From assembly GCF_001650495.1 (NCBI RefSeq), contig NZ_LWCS01000023.1:1-64000 (forward strand): DNA of 64,000 bases. The letters run 5' to 3'. Source of the stretch: Mycolicibacterium iranicum. Lineage in GTDB: Bacteria; Actinomycetota; Actinomycetes; Mycobacteriales; Mycobacteriaceae. Below are positions 14,967 to 24,764 of this stretch, piece by piece. The position numbers and the translations under genes are program-made. Positions within the stretch are counted from its first letter, which is position 1. Each line of letters starts with the position of its first letter. Below the pieces are notes generated by a model that was not told the DNA's origin, ran no database searches, and worked only from the letters and a program-made list of their open reading frames with translations.

Positions 14967-17174
14967 ATGCCCCAGACGACCACCCATCCCGGCATCTGCC
15001 GAATCTGCTCGGCACACTGCGGCGTCCTTGCCACGGTGACCGACGGTCGGCTGACCAAGGTGGCCGGTGACCCGGACAACCCGATGTTCAAGGGCTACAC
15101 CTGTGTCAAAGGCCGAGCCCTTCCCGAGATCCACAACAACCCGGACCGGCTCCTGCACAGTCAGAAGCGTCAGCCCGACGGCAGCTACGCGCGAATCGCC
15201 TCCGAGCAGGCGATGGACGAGATCGCCGCACGGTTGCAGCAGTTGATCGAAGAGTACGGACCGCGGTCGGTGGCGATGTACCTCGGCACCAACGGCCTGC
15301 CGTACCCGGCGTCAGCGTTGATGGGAAACGCCTTCATGCGGGGCATCGAATCGCCTATGTTCTTCACCGCCAACACCATCGATCAACCCGGAAAGCAGAT
15401 CGCCCTCGCGGCGCACGGTCACTGGCTGGGCGGCGACGTCGACTTCAACGAGGCCGACAGCTGGATGCTCATCGGAACGAACCCGTTGGTATCGAAAGCG
15501 ATCGGCATCCCGGGTCAGAATCCGTCGCAGAACCTGAGGGCGGCCAACGATCGCGGCATGAAGCTGATCGTCATCGATCCGCGGCGGTCCCAGACGGCGG
15601 CCCGTGCCGCAATCCACCTGCAGCCGCGGCCGGGCGAGGACGTGACGATCGTGGCCGGCATCATCAACATCATAATCGGCGAGCGGTGGCACGATCGCGC
15701 CTTCATCGACGAGAACGTCGACGGCTTCGATGACCTCGTCCGCGCGGTGGCCGACTTCACGCCAGACTACGTCGCGCGACGTGCGGACGTCCCCCAGGAC
15801 CAACTCCGCGAAGCGGCAAGGGTTTTCGCGACGTACGGGACCAAGCGCGGGATGGTCAACGCCGGCACCGGTGCCAATTTCGCGATGCACGGAAACCTGC
15901 TGGAATACCTCTGCCTGTGTCTGACGACGATCTGCGGCCGATGGCAACGCGCCGGTGAGCGGGTGACACGCCCGAACACCCTGATGCCGGCGTTCACCGC
16001 GAAGGCGCAGGCGCATCCGCCCTACGAGGGCTGGGGTTACGGTGAGAAGCTGCGGGTGCGGGGTCTGACCGACACGGTGAGTGGCATGCCGACCGCCGCA
16101 CTCGCCGACGAGATCCTGCTGGAGGGCGACGGTCAAGTCAGAGCATTGATCTGCATCGGCGGCAACCCGATGGCCGCCTGGCCCGATCAACGCAAGACGC
16201 ACCGGGCCCTGCAGAGCCTGGACCTGCTGGTCACCCTCGACACTGAGATGTCGTTGACCTCGCAGCTCGCCGATTACGTGATCGCCCCGATGATGCAGAT
16301 GGAAACCCCGGCGATGACGATGGGCAGCGAGCTCATCAAGTACTACACCAGCGGCACCGGGATTCCGGCGGCCTACGGTCAGTACGTGCCGAGAATCGTT
16401 GCACCGCCGGAAGGTTCCGACTTGACCGAGGAGTGGAAGTTCTTCCTCGGTCTTGCCAAGCGGATGAACCTCGATCTGTGGTTCGTGAACTTCTTCGGTG
16501 GCGGAGGCGGCAGGTTCATGGAGTCGCCTCCGATCGTGCTGCAGATGAACGGCCAGACCGAGCTGACCACAGAGGAACTCTTCGCGCAGATGTGCGCCAC
16601 GTCGCGTATTCCGCTCGACGAGGTGCGCAAGCATCCGCACGGCAAGATCTTCGACGTCGACGCCGTCGTCGCCGAACGTGATCCGGACTGTTCCGACAGA
16701 CTGGACGTCGGTAACGCCCACATGATCGCGGAGCTCGCTGACGTCATGGCCGAGGACTTCGTCTCCGAGCGATCCAACTCCCGGTTCCCGTTCCGGCTGA
16801 TTCCGCGGCGTCACCAGAACTTCATGAACTCCTCGGGCACCGCTCTCGCTGCGCTGAACCGTGGCAAGCCCTACAACCCGGTGTACATGCATCCAGATAC
16901 GGTCAGTGCGCTGGGACTCGAATCCGGCGGGCCGGTCCGCGTCACGTCGAAGCACGACTCCGTTCCGGCGGTGCTGGAAGCCGATGACACGCTGCGCCCC
17001 GACGTGGTGGCCATGCATCACGCGTTCGGCGGAATGCCCACCGACGACACCGACTTTCGTGAGCATGGGACCAATGTCGGCCGACTGGTGCCCACCGATG
17101 TCGACTACGACGCCATCACCGGTTTGCCACGGCAGGGCAACATCGCCGTGGCCGTGACGCCATTGACCGACTGA
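14967..17174 (+). CDS. Molybdopterin-dependent oxidoreductase (DMSO reductase family)
   Basis: This 735-residue protein has a [4Fe-4S] motif at the very N-terminus, Cys11, Cys14, Cys18 and Cys46. The bis-MGD-binding domains follow, with LIGTNPLVS and VIDPRRSQTAARA, and a C-terminal MopB-type domain with GNIAVAVTPL. No twin-arginine signal is visible, so it should be cytoplasmic. The Mo-ligand position falls in NTIDQPGK and has no Cys or Sec, so Asp or another ligand is possible. It follows the DAPDH-like gene after 130 bases with no visible terminator and may belong to the same TetR-controlled unit. Candidate reactions are hydroxylation or dehydrogenation of the pathway substrate. Confidence 0.9.
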   Translation: MPQTTTHPGICRICSAHCGVLATVTDGRLTKVAGDPDNPMFKGYTCVKGRALPEIHNNPDRLLHSQKRQPDGSYARIASEQAMDEIAARLQQLIEEYGPRSVAMYLGTNGLPYPASALMGNAFMRGIESPMFFTANTIDQPGKQIALAAHGHWLGGDVDFNEADSWMLIGTNPLVSKAIGIPGQNPSQNLRAANDRGMKLIVIDPRRSQTAARAAIHLQPRPGEDVTIVAGIINIIIGERWHDRAFIDENVDGFDDLVRAVADFTPDYVARRADVPQDQLREAARVFATYGTKRGMVNAGTGANFAMHGNLLEYLCLCLTTICGRWQRAGERVTRPNTLMPAFTAKAQAHPPYEGWGYGEKLRVRGLTDTVSGMPTAALADEILLEGDGQVRALICIGGNPMAAWPDQRKTHRALQSLDLLVTLDTEMSLTSQLADYVIAPMMQMETPAMTMGSELIKYYTSGTGIPAAYGQYVPRIVAPPEGSDLTEEWKFFLGLAKRMNLDLWFVNFFGGGGGRFMESPPIVLQMNGQTELTTEELFAQMCATSRIPLDEVRKHPHGKIFDVDAVVAERDPDCSDRLDVGNAHMIAELADVMAEDFVSERSNSRFPFRLIPRRHQNFMNSSGTALAALNRGKPYNPVYMHPDTVSALGLESGGPVRVTSKHDSVPAVLEADDTLRPDVVAMHHAFGGMPTDDTDFREHGTNVGRLVPTDVDYDAITGLPRQGNIAVAVTPLTD

Positions 17175-17262
17175 CGTGCCGGTGATCTGAGACCCCGCTG
17201 GCATATTCGGCTAGAGTGCGCTGACGGCCCGTCTCGGGCGCCGCATTTCTGGGGGGTTGCAG

Positions 17263-18402
17263 GTGAGTTCAGCCGGCCCGGTCACTGGACCGGATTCGGA
17301 ACGCTGGTTTTTGGAGCGTGGCCTTCCATCGGTGATCGGTCGACGAGGACGCTGGCGCCACGTGCTCAGCCGCTCGGCGCCCGTACTGGCGGGGTGGGCC
17401 GTGCTGATGGTGACGAGTTTCTTCGTCATGTGGGCCTCGGGAGACACCGACGTCGACACCGACGACAGCCTCACCACCCTGCAACTGCTCGCCGCTGTCG
17501 TGTTGTTCCTGATCGTTCCCGCCGTCATCGTCGCCGGCTGGGCCGTGTCACGGATGGCCAGCACCCCAGGACGCAGGATCGTGGCGGCGGTGTCGATCGT
17601 CGTGGGCACGTTCTCCGACTTTTACGAAGACGACCCGCTGGATGCGTTGTCGGACTTCGCGATCGATGCAGCCGTGATCGGCGCCATCGTCCTCGCCACC
17701 GGCCTGGGGCTGGGCGCTATTGCCGGTTGGGCGCTTCGGACCACGCTGCGGCACTTCAAATCTGCGGCCCGCCTACTGTTCCGGGCACTGCCGGTGGTGC
17801 TGCTGACGATCCTGGTGTTCTTCAATTCGCCCCTGTGGACCATCTCTTCCAATCTCGACGGTCTGCGAGTCGGGCTGATGGTGCTCTTCCTCGGGGGCGT
17901 GGCGACCTCGTACCTGATCGCGGGTCTGCTCGACTCTGTCGGCCCACTCATGTGGGACGAAGGCTCCGATGCATCTGCAGAGCGTAGACCGCTGACGCGG
18001 GCCGAGAGGGCGAACGTCATTGTGGTGGCGGCCGTTTCGCAGATCATACAAGCGGTGTCCATTGCCGTGGTCATCGGCTCGCTGTACCTCGTGCTGGGCC
18101 TGATCGTCATGAACGCGGCGAACGTGAACCATCTCACGGGCGGAGGCCCCACCCAGGGGATCTGGTTGGGGGTCACCATCCCGGCACCGCCGGCGCTTAT
18201 CCGCGTCGTCGTCTTCTTGATGGCGTTGACCTACATGTACATCTGTGCCCGAGCGGTCGGCGACGGCGAGTATCGAGCCGGTTTCCTCGACCCCCTGCTC
18301 GCCGATCTCCGCGCTGCACTCGACGCACGCGACCGTCTGCTCACCGAACGGTCCGGTCACACGCCGGCGACCGTTGCTGACGCGGACCCTGCTCCCGCGT
18401 GA
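17263..18402 (+). CDS. Multi-pass membrane protein of unknown function
   Basis: This protein of about 379 residues has about eight hydrophobic segments (for example SAPVLAGWAVLMVTSFFVMW, TLQLLAAVVLFLIVPAVIVA, SYLIAGLLDSV, IAVVIGSLYLVLGLIVM). A charged loop (DVDTDDS) lies after the first helix and there is a soluble C-terminal tail. No transporter or enzyme motif is recognised. GTG 17263 follows a G-rich ribosome site. A TTG two codons upstream is possible. It converges on the EAL-domain gene with 7 bases between stops. Confidence 0.75.
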   Translation: MSSAGPVTGPDSERWFLERGLPSVIGRRGRWRHVLSRSAPVLAGWAVLMVTSFFVMWASGDTDVDTDDSLTTLQLLAAVVLFLIVPAVIVAGWAVSRMASTPGRRIVAAVSIVVGTFSDFYEDDPLDALSDFAIDAAVIGAIVLATGLGLGAIAGWALRTTLRHFKSAARLLFRALPVVLLTILVFFNSPLWTISSNLDGLRVGLMVLFLGGVATSYLIAGLLDSVGPLMWDEGSDASAERRPLTRAERANVIVVAAVSQIIQAVSIAVVIGSLYLVLGLIVMNAANVNHLTGGGPTQGIWLGVTIPAPPALIRVVVFLMALTYMYICARAVGDGEYRAGFLDPLLADLRAALDARDRLLTERSGHTPATVADADPAPA

Positions 18403-18409
18403 GCGAATC

Positions 18410-20134
18410 TCACGGCGCAGCCCGGGCGACCGCACCGACGACGTCTTCGCGGGTCTGGGCCCTGCCGAAGTAGAAGCCCTGTGCCATGGTGAATCCCATG
18501 CCGCGCAGCACGTTCGCTTCGTGAGCGGTCTCGACTCCCTCTGCGACGATCGGAAGGCCGAGCGCGTCGGCGAGTCCTGCGACAGCGTGCAGCAGAGCCG
18601 GCGCGGAGGACGATGCCGAGCTGATGGAGGCGATGAACGAGGCATCGAGCTTGAGAAGGTCGGTCGGCAGCTTCTGGAGTCTGCTCAACGAGGAGTATCC
18701 GGTGCCGAAATCGTCGATGGCGATGCGGATGCCGTGAGTTCGAAGCTCGTGCAGGGCGAGAATCGACGACGGCCTGTCGACGTCGATGACGGTCTCGGTG
18801 ACTTCGAGGACGAGTTGGGTGGCGGGCCATCCGGTAGATGCCAGCGTTTCCATGACGCGGTCGACGTAACCCTTTTCCACCAGTTCGAGCCCGGAGACGT
18901 TGACGCTCAGCGACAGACGCAGATGAGGCGTGTTCTGTTGCATCCAGAGGGCGTCGACACACGCGCGCCGCAACACATACTGGTCAAGGTCTGCGATCAG
19001 ATCGTTGTCCTCGGCGACCCGGATCACTTCACCCGCTTGCAGATCGGAGCCCTGGGACGGCTTCCACCGCAACAATGCCTCGACGCCGACGACCGCATCG
19101 CCTTCGGACAGTCGGACGATCGGCTGGTACCGCACATCAACCGTGCCCCCTGCGAGTGCGTCGCGCAGCTGCACCGCCAGTGTCGGCAGGTGCGAGGACT
19201 CGAGCATCGTGCGGTTGCGCCCGATCGATTTCGCGCGCCGCAGGGCCGTATCGGCGCGTTTGAGGACGGGCGCGATGGGTTCATCGACGTCCCACGCGCT
19301 GACGCCGGCAGAGAACTCCAGGGATGTCGCGTTGCGAAGCCGTTGCGTGAGAGAGAGGGCCTCCTGCTCGGTCGCCGCGGGCAGCATGAGAATGAACTCG
19401 TCATTGCTGCGCCGTGCGATGACCTGGCCAGGTTCGAGCAGGCCCTGCCAGGACACGACGAACTGCCGCATCAATTCGTCACCTGCGCGTTGGCCGAATT
19501 CCTCCTCGATGGATGCGTGGCTGTCCACGCAGATGAGGATCACTGCAGGACCGGACTCCGCGGAGCTTGCCCGTGCGATTTCCGCGGCCATCACGCGGTC
19601 GAATCCGCTTCGATTCGGCACCCTCGTCGCCTCGTCGAGTTCTGCCTTCGCGACACTGCGGCCAAGAATGATGATCAGGGTTCCGATCGCAGCCGTACAC
19701 GAGGACGTGATGAGGGCCGTCCACCACGGGACCCCGGGCGTGAGGGCTATGGCCGTCACACAGCAGATGATCGCGATCGCCAGGTAGACCGTCGCGGTGG
19801 GCCACGCGACGAAAAACGCGCCGCAGGCGATGAAGACGTAGAGCGTCGTGATCGACACCGCTGCGGTCGGGCTCGAAGCGAGAATGGACACCGTGATCAT
19901 CGCGGCCGCCGCCACGACGATAATGTGCAACTGCCATTGCGTGACGCGGCTACCCCGCCACAGGACCAGGATCCCCATCGAGGTGGCGATCGCCGCGTTG
20001 ACGTACTGGACGGCGGAGTTGCCGAAATAGTCCGGTGCCAACGTCGTGACGAGCGCGACGAGGACGCCGCCGAACAGGAGGCATGAACCAGCGGTCCGGG
20101 CCCACATCACCGATGTTGCGACTCCCGGCCACAT
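18410..20134 (-). CDS. Membrane-bound GGDEF-EAL protein, probable c-di-GMP phosphodiesterase
   Basis: The protein has about 574 residues. Several N-terminal transmembrane helices are followed by a degenerate GGDEF domain, whose signature reads RRSNDEF where GGDEF is expected. An EAL domain follows with EALLRW, NVSG, EVTET, DDFGTGYSSL, LKLD and EGVET, so the residues needed for c-di-GMP hydrolysis are present. The likely activity is a phosphodiesterase whose GGDEF part is a regulatory or GTP-binding remnant. The N-terminus is uncertain. ATG 20134 lacks a clear ribosome site, and GTG 20170 or further upstream starts are possible. Confidence 0.85.
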   Translation of the reverse strand: MWPGVATSVMWARTAGSCLLFGGVLVALVTTLAPDYFGNSAVQYVNAAIATSMGILVLWRGSRVTQWQLHIIVVAAAAMITVSILASSPTAAVSITTLYVFIACGAFFVAWPTATVYLAIAIICCVTAIALTPGVPWWTALITSSCTAAIGTLIIILGRSVAKAELDEATRVPNRSGFDRVMAAEIARASSAESGPAVILICVDSHASIEEEFGQRAGDELMRQFVVSWQGLLEPGQVIARRSNDEFILMLPAATEQEALSLTQRLRNATSLEFSAGVSAWDVDEPIAPVLKRADTALRRAKSIGRNRTMLESSHLPTLAVQLRDALAGGTVDVRYQPIVRLSEGDAVVGVEALLRWKPSQGSDLQAGEVIRVAEDNDLIADLDQYVLRRACVDALWMQQNTPHLRLSLSVNVSGLELVEKGYVDRVMETLASTGWPATQLVLEVTETVIDVDRPSSILALHELRTHGIRIAIDDFGTGYSSLSRLQKLPTDLLKLDASFIASISSASSSAPALLHAVAGLADALGLPIVAEGVETAHEANVLRGMGFTMAQGFYFGRAQTREDVVGAVARAAP

Positions 20135-20266
20135 TTGCGCGCGCTTGACTGCGGCCCAGCCGGCCCGCACCCCACCCACGCGGCCATGGTAGCCCTGCTC
20201 ACGGCGTCGCTGCAGGAAGTATTGCGGGTTCAAGGTTCGGGTTTGCGCCGTTCGAGGTGCAAGGCC

Positions 20267-21760
20267 TCAGCCGAGCCGGGCACGCAGCTCCCGCTTGAGC
20301 ACTTTGCCGTAGCTGTTCTTGGGCAGCTCGTCGACGAACTCGTACCGCTTCGGCCGCTTGAATCGCGCAATCCGTGCGAGCAGGTGCGCGTCGAGTTCGG
20401 CGGCGGAGACCTGCCCCACGACGAAAGCGACGACCACCTCGCCCCACTCCTCGTCGGGGGCGCCGACCACACCTGCCTCGACCACCGCTGCGTGTTCGAG
20501 AAGCACTTCCTCTACCTCGCGGGGATAGATGTTGCTTCCGCCGCTGATCACGACGTCCTTGGACCGGTCGCGCAGCGTCAGGTATCCGTTCGCGTCGAAC
20601 GAACCCAAGTCGCCGGTGCGCAGCCACCCGTTCCGGAGTGCGGCGTCGGTCGCCGACGGGTTCCTCCAGTACCCGGACATCACCACGTCGCCCCGGCACA
20701 CGATCTCACCGATCTCGTCGACACCTGTTGGCGCACCATCGGGACCCAGCACAGCGACGTCGACACCTGAGCGCGGATATCCGACCGAACCGAGCACGGC
20801 GTCCGTGGCGTCGACGTGGTCCTGGCGTCGCAGCCCGGTGATCGTCATCGGCGCTTCACCCTGTCCATACAACTGCACGAAGATCGGCCCGAATGCGGTC
20901 ATCGCCTTCTTCAGGCTCTCGACGTACATCGGGCCGCCACCGTAGACGATCGTGTTCAGGTTGGCCGGGCAGGCCCGCCCGGTCTGGACCAGCCTTGCGA
21001 CCATCGTCGGTGCGAGAAACGCGCTGCAACCGGGGTGGCGGTCGCACAAGTCGAGGAATTCGTCAGGGTCGAACGCCCCGGACGCCGGCACCACCTGACG
21101 GGCACCGCGCAAGACATACGGTGGCACATACAGACCCGAGCCGTGAGACATCGGAGCGCCGTGGATGAGACTGGAGTTCTCGTCAGGGGAGTCGAAGTCC
21201 GCCAGATGCGCCACTGTCATCGCCATCAGGTTGCGGTGCGACAGCATCGCCCCCTTGGACTTGCCGGTGGTGCCACTGGTGTAGAACAGCCACGCCAGAA
21301 GATCCGGGTCGGTATTGCGCGGCACCGCCAAAGAATCCGCGCCGCATCGGCTTTCGTACTCAGCGGATGCCATGATCTCGACGGGCACCGATGTCTCCGA
21401 CACCAGTTGAGCGCCGATTTTCGGCGACGCGAACACCCTCGCGGCGCCGGAGTCCTCAAGGATCTGTTCCATCTCGCGCGGGTGCAGCTTGAAGTTGACC
21501 GGCACGATGACACATTCGGCAGCCCAGATCGCAAACATGAGTTCGACGATCGCGGGGCAGTTCTCGCTGGCCACCGCGATGCGTGAGCCGGGGCCGAACT
21601 CGCGCAACGAGCCCGCCAGACGTAGCGCCCGTGCACGCAGCGATGCCCATGTATGCACCTGTCGCTCACCGTGATACACCGCACCGCGGTGGCCGTGGCG
21701 TGCCGCGGTTTGATCGAGCAACGCGAAGAGGTTCACCCGTGCTGCCCGTTCTTCGCGCAC
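20267..21760 (-). CDS. Acyl-CoA ligase (FadD-type AMP-binding enzyme)
   Basis: This ANL-superfamily enzyme of about 497 residues has the AMP-binding loop YTSGTTGKSKG near residue 165, YGQGE near 295, the TGDLG hinge motif, GGSNIYPREVE and the C-terminal catalytic lysine segment PKNSYGKVLK. It activates a carboxylic acid as acyl-AMP and transfers it to CoA. GTG 21760 lies 7 bases after the SDR stop. GTG 21736 is a possible shorter start. It is the last gene of the leftward arm of the GntR-controlled divergon, which points to activation of a breakdown product. Confidence 0.92.
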   Translation of the reverse strand: MREERAARVNLFALLDQTAARHGHRGAVYHGERQVHTWASLRARALRLAGSLREFGPGSRIAVASENCPAIVELMFAIWAAECVIVPVNFKLHPREMEQILEDSGAARVFASPKIGAQLVSETSVPVEIMASAEYESRCGADSLAVPRNTDPDLLAWLFYTSGTTGKSKGAMLSHRNLMAMTVAHLADFDSPDENSSLIHGAPMSHGSGLYVPPYVLRGARQVVPASGAFDPDEFLDLCDRHPGCSAFLAPTMVARLVQTGRACPANLNTIVYGGGPMYVESLKKAMTAFGPIFVQLYGQGEAPMTITGLRRQDHVDATDAVLGSVGYPRSGVDVAVLGPDGAPTGVDEIGEIVCRGDVVMSGYWRNPSATDAALRNGWLRTGDLGSFDANGYLTLRDRSKDVVISGGSNIYPREVEEVLLEHAAVVEAGVVGAPDEEWGEVVVAFVVGQVSAAELDAHLLARIARFKRPKRYEFVDELPKNSYGKVLKRELRARLG

Positions 21761-21767
21761 ACGCTCA

Positions 21768-22532
21768 TCACCGGACCACCCATTCGCTGCTCAACGCGAA
21801 GTCGGAAAGGTACTTCGTCGAGCTCCAACCACCGTCGACCACGATCGTCTGGCCGTTGATGAAGCTGCCGCCCTCGGAGCACAGGAAGGCGACGGTGGAC
21901 GCGATGTCCTCGACGCGGCCGAGTCGCTGATGCGGTGTCATCTCGGTGTTGATCTTGCGAAAGCGCTCATCTTCGAGTCGCGTCGCCACCATCGGTGTCA
22001 GGGTTACGCCGGGAGCCACTGCATTGCAGCGGATTCCGAGTGGGCCGTACTGGCAGGCGATGTGCATCGTCAGCGACGTCAGCCCACCTTTGGCCGCAGA
22101 GTAGGCGCCGCCGCGCAGTCCGCCGACAACTGCGAACGTCGAGGTGACGTTGATGATGGCAGAGCCGGGCTGCATGTGCCCGATCACGTCGCGGGCGAGC
22201 CGGAACGGCGCCCGCAACATGACGCCGAGGAAATGGTCGAGCGTTTCGTCGTCGGTTTCGTGCAGGGGTTTCGGGCTCCCGATCCCGGCGTTGTTGACCA
22301 GGAAGTCGACGCGGCCCCAACGCTCTAGTGCAGCATCCACGATCCGCCCTGGCGCGTCATCGGTTGTCAGATCCACCGCCAGTGTCGCGATCCGGTCGGA
22401 CTGCTTCTCGAGCTCCGCGAGCCGGCCGGCATCGCGGCCTGTGCCCAGCACCGCCATACCCTGCTCGGCAAGCATTGTGGCGCAGCCGAATCCGATGCCG
22501 CTGCTGGCACCGGTGACAATCGCTACCAACAT
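21768..22532 (-). CDS. Short-chain dehydrogenase/reductase
   Basis: This 254-residue classical SDR has TGASSGIGFG at residues 8-17, NNAGIG near 85, NVTS, and the catalytic pair in YSAAK. The C-terminal INGQTIVVDGGW motif is standard. The start is ATG 22532, one base after the stop of the upstream acyl-CoA ligase. It sits between two acyl-CoA ligases, so oxidation of a hydroxyacyl intermediate is plausible but not proven. Confidence 0.9.
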   Translation of the reverse strand: MLVAIVTGASSGIGFGCATMLAEQGMAVLGTGRDAGRLAELEKQSDRIATLAVDLTTDDAPGRIVDAALERWGRVDFLVNNAGIGSPKPLHETDDETLDHFLGVMLRAPFRLARDVIGHMQPGSAIINVTSTFAVVGGLRGGAYSAAKGGLTSLTMHIACQYGPLGIRCNAVAPGVTLTPMVATRLEDERFRKINTEMTPHQRLGRVEDIASTVAFLCSEGGSFINGQTIVVDGGWSSTKYLSDFALSSEWVVR

Positions 22533-22533
22533 G

Positions 22534-24024
22534 TCACGACTCCTTCGACAGTCCGGCTCTGAGGGCATGCTTGAGCACCTTGCCCGCATCGTTCTTCGGA
22601 AGCGCGTCGACGCACACCACCTGCTCGGGGGCCTTGAACTTCGCGACGCCCTGCCCCACAAGGAATTCCCGCAGTTCTGTCACGTCTGGCGCGGTAGACC
22701 CCGCGGCGACGACCGCCGCGACGGCCCGTTCACCTGTGCGGTCATCAGGGACGCCGACCACGGCGACCTCCGCGACCCCCGGGTGCGTGATGAGAATGTC
22801 CTCGACCTCCTTGGGGGAGATGTTCTCACCGTTGCGGATGATGATGTCCTTGGCGCGGCCCGTCACCACGAGATAGCCGTCCTCGGTCCAGTGACCGAGA
22901 TCCCCGGTACGGAAATAGCCGGCGTCGTCGAACGCGTCCCGGGTGTCCTCTGCGTGCAGGTACCCGGCCAGCATCTGCGGTCCACGGGCGCGGATCTCGC
23001 CGTCCACCAGGATCACGTCCGCGATCCCCGGACGCCCGTCGGTTTCGGCCGCGCGGTCGACATCGTCGGGCGACCCGACGGTGGTGACCGGAACTTCCGT
23101 CGACCCGTAGACGCGCGTGACGATCGCGCGGTCGAAATAGGCTGTGGCGCGGCGGATCAGCGACGGCGGTACCGAGGCGCCGCCGCAGATGAAGACCTTC
23201 AGGTCCGGAAGATGTGTGCCCCGGTCCTCCGCAGATGCGAGCAGACCGGTGAGAAACGGAGTGGCCCCGGCCATGTGTGTGCAGTGGTGCTCGAGCATCA
23301 GCGAAATCGCCGCGTCGGCATCCCAGCGCTGCATCAGGACGGCCTGTGTGCCGAGCAGCAGCGGGCATTCGAACGCGTAGATCGACCCGCCGATATGCGC
23401 GATCGGAGACGCCACCAGGAAGGTGTCCCCCGGGTCGATCCGCCAATGCATTCCCAGTTGAGCAATCAGCGCGTTCAGGGAATCATGACTGTGCAGAACA
23501 CCTTTGGGACGTCCGGTGGTGCCGGAGGTGTACATGATCATGCGCGTCGCAGCGGTATCGAGCATGGGCAGCGCACCGTCCCCCCGGTCGCCCAGGAGAT
23601 CCGTGTAGGCGGTGGACGCACCGCGAAGCGTGACGACCTCAGGCGGGTCGGGCAGACCCGCGACAACCCGGTCCAACATGGCGGCGTAATCGTGACCGCC
23701 GAATGTCTCCGGGATGAAGATCATCCGGCTGCCGGCATCGGCGAGGATGAAGCTCAGCTCATGGTCGCGCAGCGACGGCAGGATCGGGTTGACGACCATG
23801 CCGGCCAGCGTCACGCCGAGATAGATGACCGCCGCCTCATGCCAGTTCGGGACCATGAACGAGACAACGCTGCCCACGGGCATCCGTCGAATGAGTCCGT
23901 GCGCCAATCCCGTTGCCCGGTCGAGCAGGGTGGCACAGTCCAGCGCGACGTCACCGTCGCGCACCAGCACACGGTCGGGCGTCGTCGCCGCGGCGTCCTG
24001 TAACGCCGCGGCCAGCGCCGTCAC
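22534..24024 (-). CDS. Acyl-CoA ligase (second in the arm)
   Basis: This 496-residue AMP-binding enzyme has YTSGTTGRPKG near residue 170, YGSTE near 300, RTGDLG, RNGENISPKEVE and a C-terminal PKNDAGKVLK with the catalytic lysine. GTG 24024 overlaps the stop of the GntR gene (GTGA). It is only distantly similar to the ligase at 20267, so the two probably activate different acids from one degradation route. Confidence 0.92.
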   Translation of the reverse strand: MTALAAALQDAAATTPDRVLVRDGDVALDCATLLDRATGLAHGLIRRMPVGSVVSFMVPNWHEAAVIYLGVTLAGMVVNPILPSLRDHELSFILADAGSRMIFIPETFGGHDYAAMLDRVVAGLPDPPEVVTLRGASTAYTDLLGDRGDGALPMLDTAATRMIMYTSGTTGRPKGVLHSHDSLNALIAQLGMHWRIDPGDTFLVASPIAHIGGSIYAFECPLLLGTQAVLMQRWDADAAISLMLEHHCTHMAGATPFLTGLLASAEDRGTHLPDLKVFICGGASVPPSLIRRATAYFDRAIVTRVYGSTEVPVTTVGSPDDVDRAAETDGRPGIADVILVDGEIRARGPQMLAGYLHAEDTRDAFDDAGYFRTGDLGHWTEDGYLVVTGRAKDIIIRNGENISPKEVEDILITHPGVAEVAVVGVPDDRTGERAVAAVVAAGSTAPDVTELREFLVGQGVAKFKAPEQVVCVDALPKNDAGKVLKHALRAGLSKES

Positions 24025-24764
24025 AGGGAATCCCGGACTCTACGCATCGTCATCGCGTGCCGAAACCTCGACGACGGATGCGTATTGACGGTCACCTGGG
24101 CGATCTCGCCGTCAGACGTCGTGTACGTGCGCTGCAACTGCAGCGCGGCTGCGCCCGGTTCGCTGTCGAGGCGCTGCGCCAACTCCGCCGTCAGCACCAC
24201 CGCCGAGATCTCTTGATGCACCTCGACCACGCTGACGCCGAACAGGTCTTCGATCAGCGGGAAGATCGGCCCGCTGTGACGTTGCAGCAATCGGCCCACC
24301 GCGGCGAAGCTGCGGTTGATGAAGTACTCCGTGCGACAGATCGGTGCCGTCGCGTCGTCGACGCGCCGAAAACCGCTGACGGCCAGCCATTCGGTGCCCA
24401 CCCGCAGGTCGGTGCGGTCGGCGAGTGTCTCGCCGACGGTGATCATCGCGTTGGATTCGATGGCAAAGCGCGCACCCTGCGCGAAAGCCAGCAGGTCGTC
24501 GATCGACATGACGTCCTGGGCGTAGGAGTTGGTGCTGGGGCGGGGGACCACCAGTGTTCCTGCCCGCGGCTTGGACGCGATGAGGTTGTCGTCGCGCAGA
24601 CGCCGCAGAGCCTCGCGAATCGCGTAACGGCTGACCGCGAACCGCTCGCACAGTTCGTGTTCGGTGGGCAGCTGGGAGCCGACCGGGTACACACCGTCGA
24701 CGATCTCCTTGCGGAGGGCGCGCGCGACCTGGAGGTAGCGGTGATCACCGGCCGTGGTCGTCAT
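24021..24764 (-). CDS. GntR-family regulator (HutC-type)
   Basis: The protein has 247 residues. The N-terminal winged helix (residues about 10-75) carries the GntR pattern LPTEHELCERFAVSRYAIREALRRL, given here as a continuous description of positions 32-56. The C-terminal half fits the UTRA ligand-binding fold of the HutC group. ATG 24764 overlaps the stop of the upstream NHL-repeat gene. It is encoded inside the leftward arm of a divergent catabolic locus whose intergenic region contains a GntR-style palindrome, so it is the likely ligand-responsive repressor of both arms. Confidence 0.9.
   Translation of the reverse strand: MTTTAGDHRYLQVARALRKEIVDGVYPVGSQLPTEHELCERFAVSRYAIREALRRLRDDNLIASKPRAGTLVVPRPSTNSYAQDVMSIDDLLAFAQGARFAIESNAMITVGETLADRTDLRVGTEWLAVSGFRRVDDATAPICRTEYFINRSFAAVGRLLQRHSGPIFPLIEDLFGVSVVEVHQEISAVVLTAELAQRLDSEPGAAALQLQRTYTTSDGEIAQVTVNTHPSSRFRHAMTMRRVRDSL

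Noticed and set aside
15312..17204. Minus-strand frame of 630 codons opposite the molybdopterin enzyme
   Set aside because: It is a shadow of a clear molybdoenzyme with an intact 4Fe-4S motif. No ribosome site or recognisable domain.
18245..20086. Plus-strand frame of 613 codons opposite the EAL protein
   Set aside because: The translated product is low-complexity and Arg/Asp-rich, whereas the opposite strand encodes full EAL motifs.
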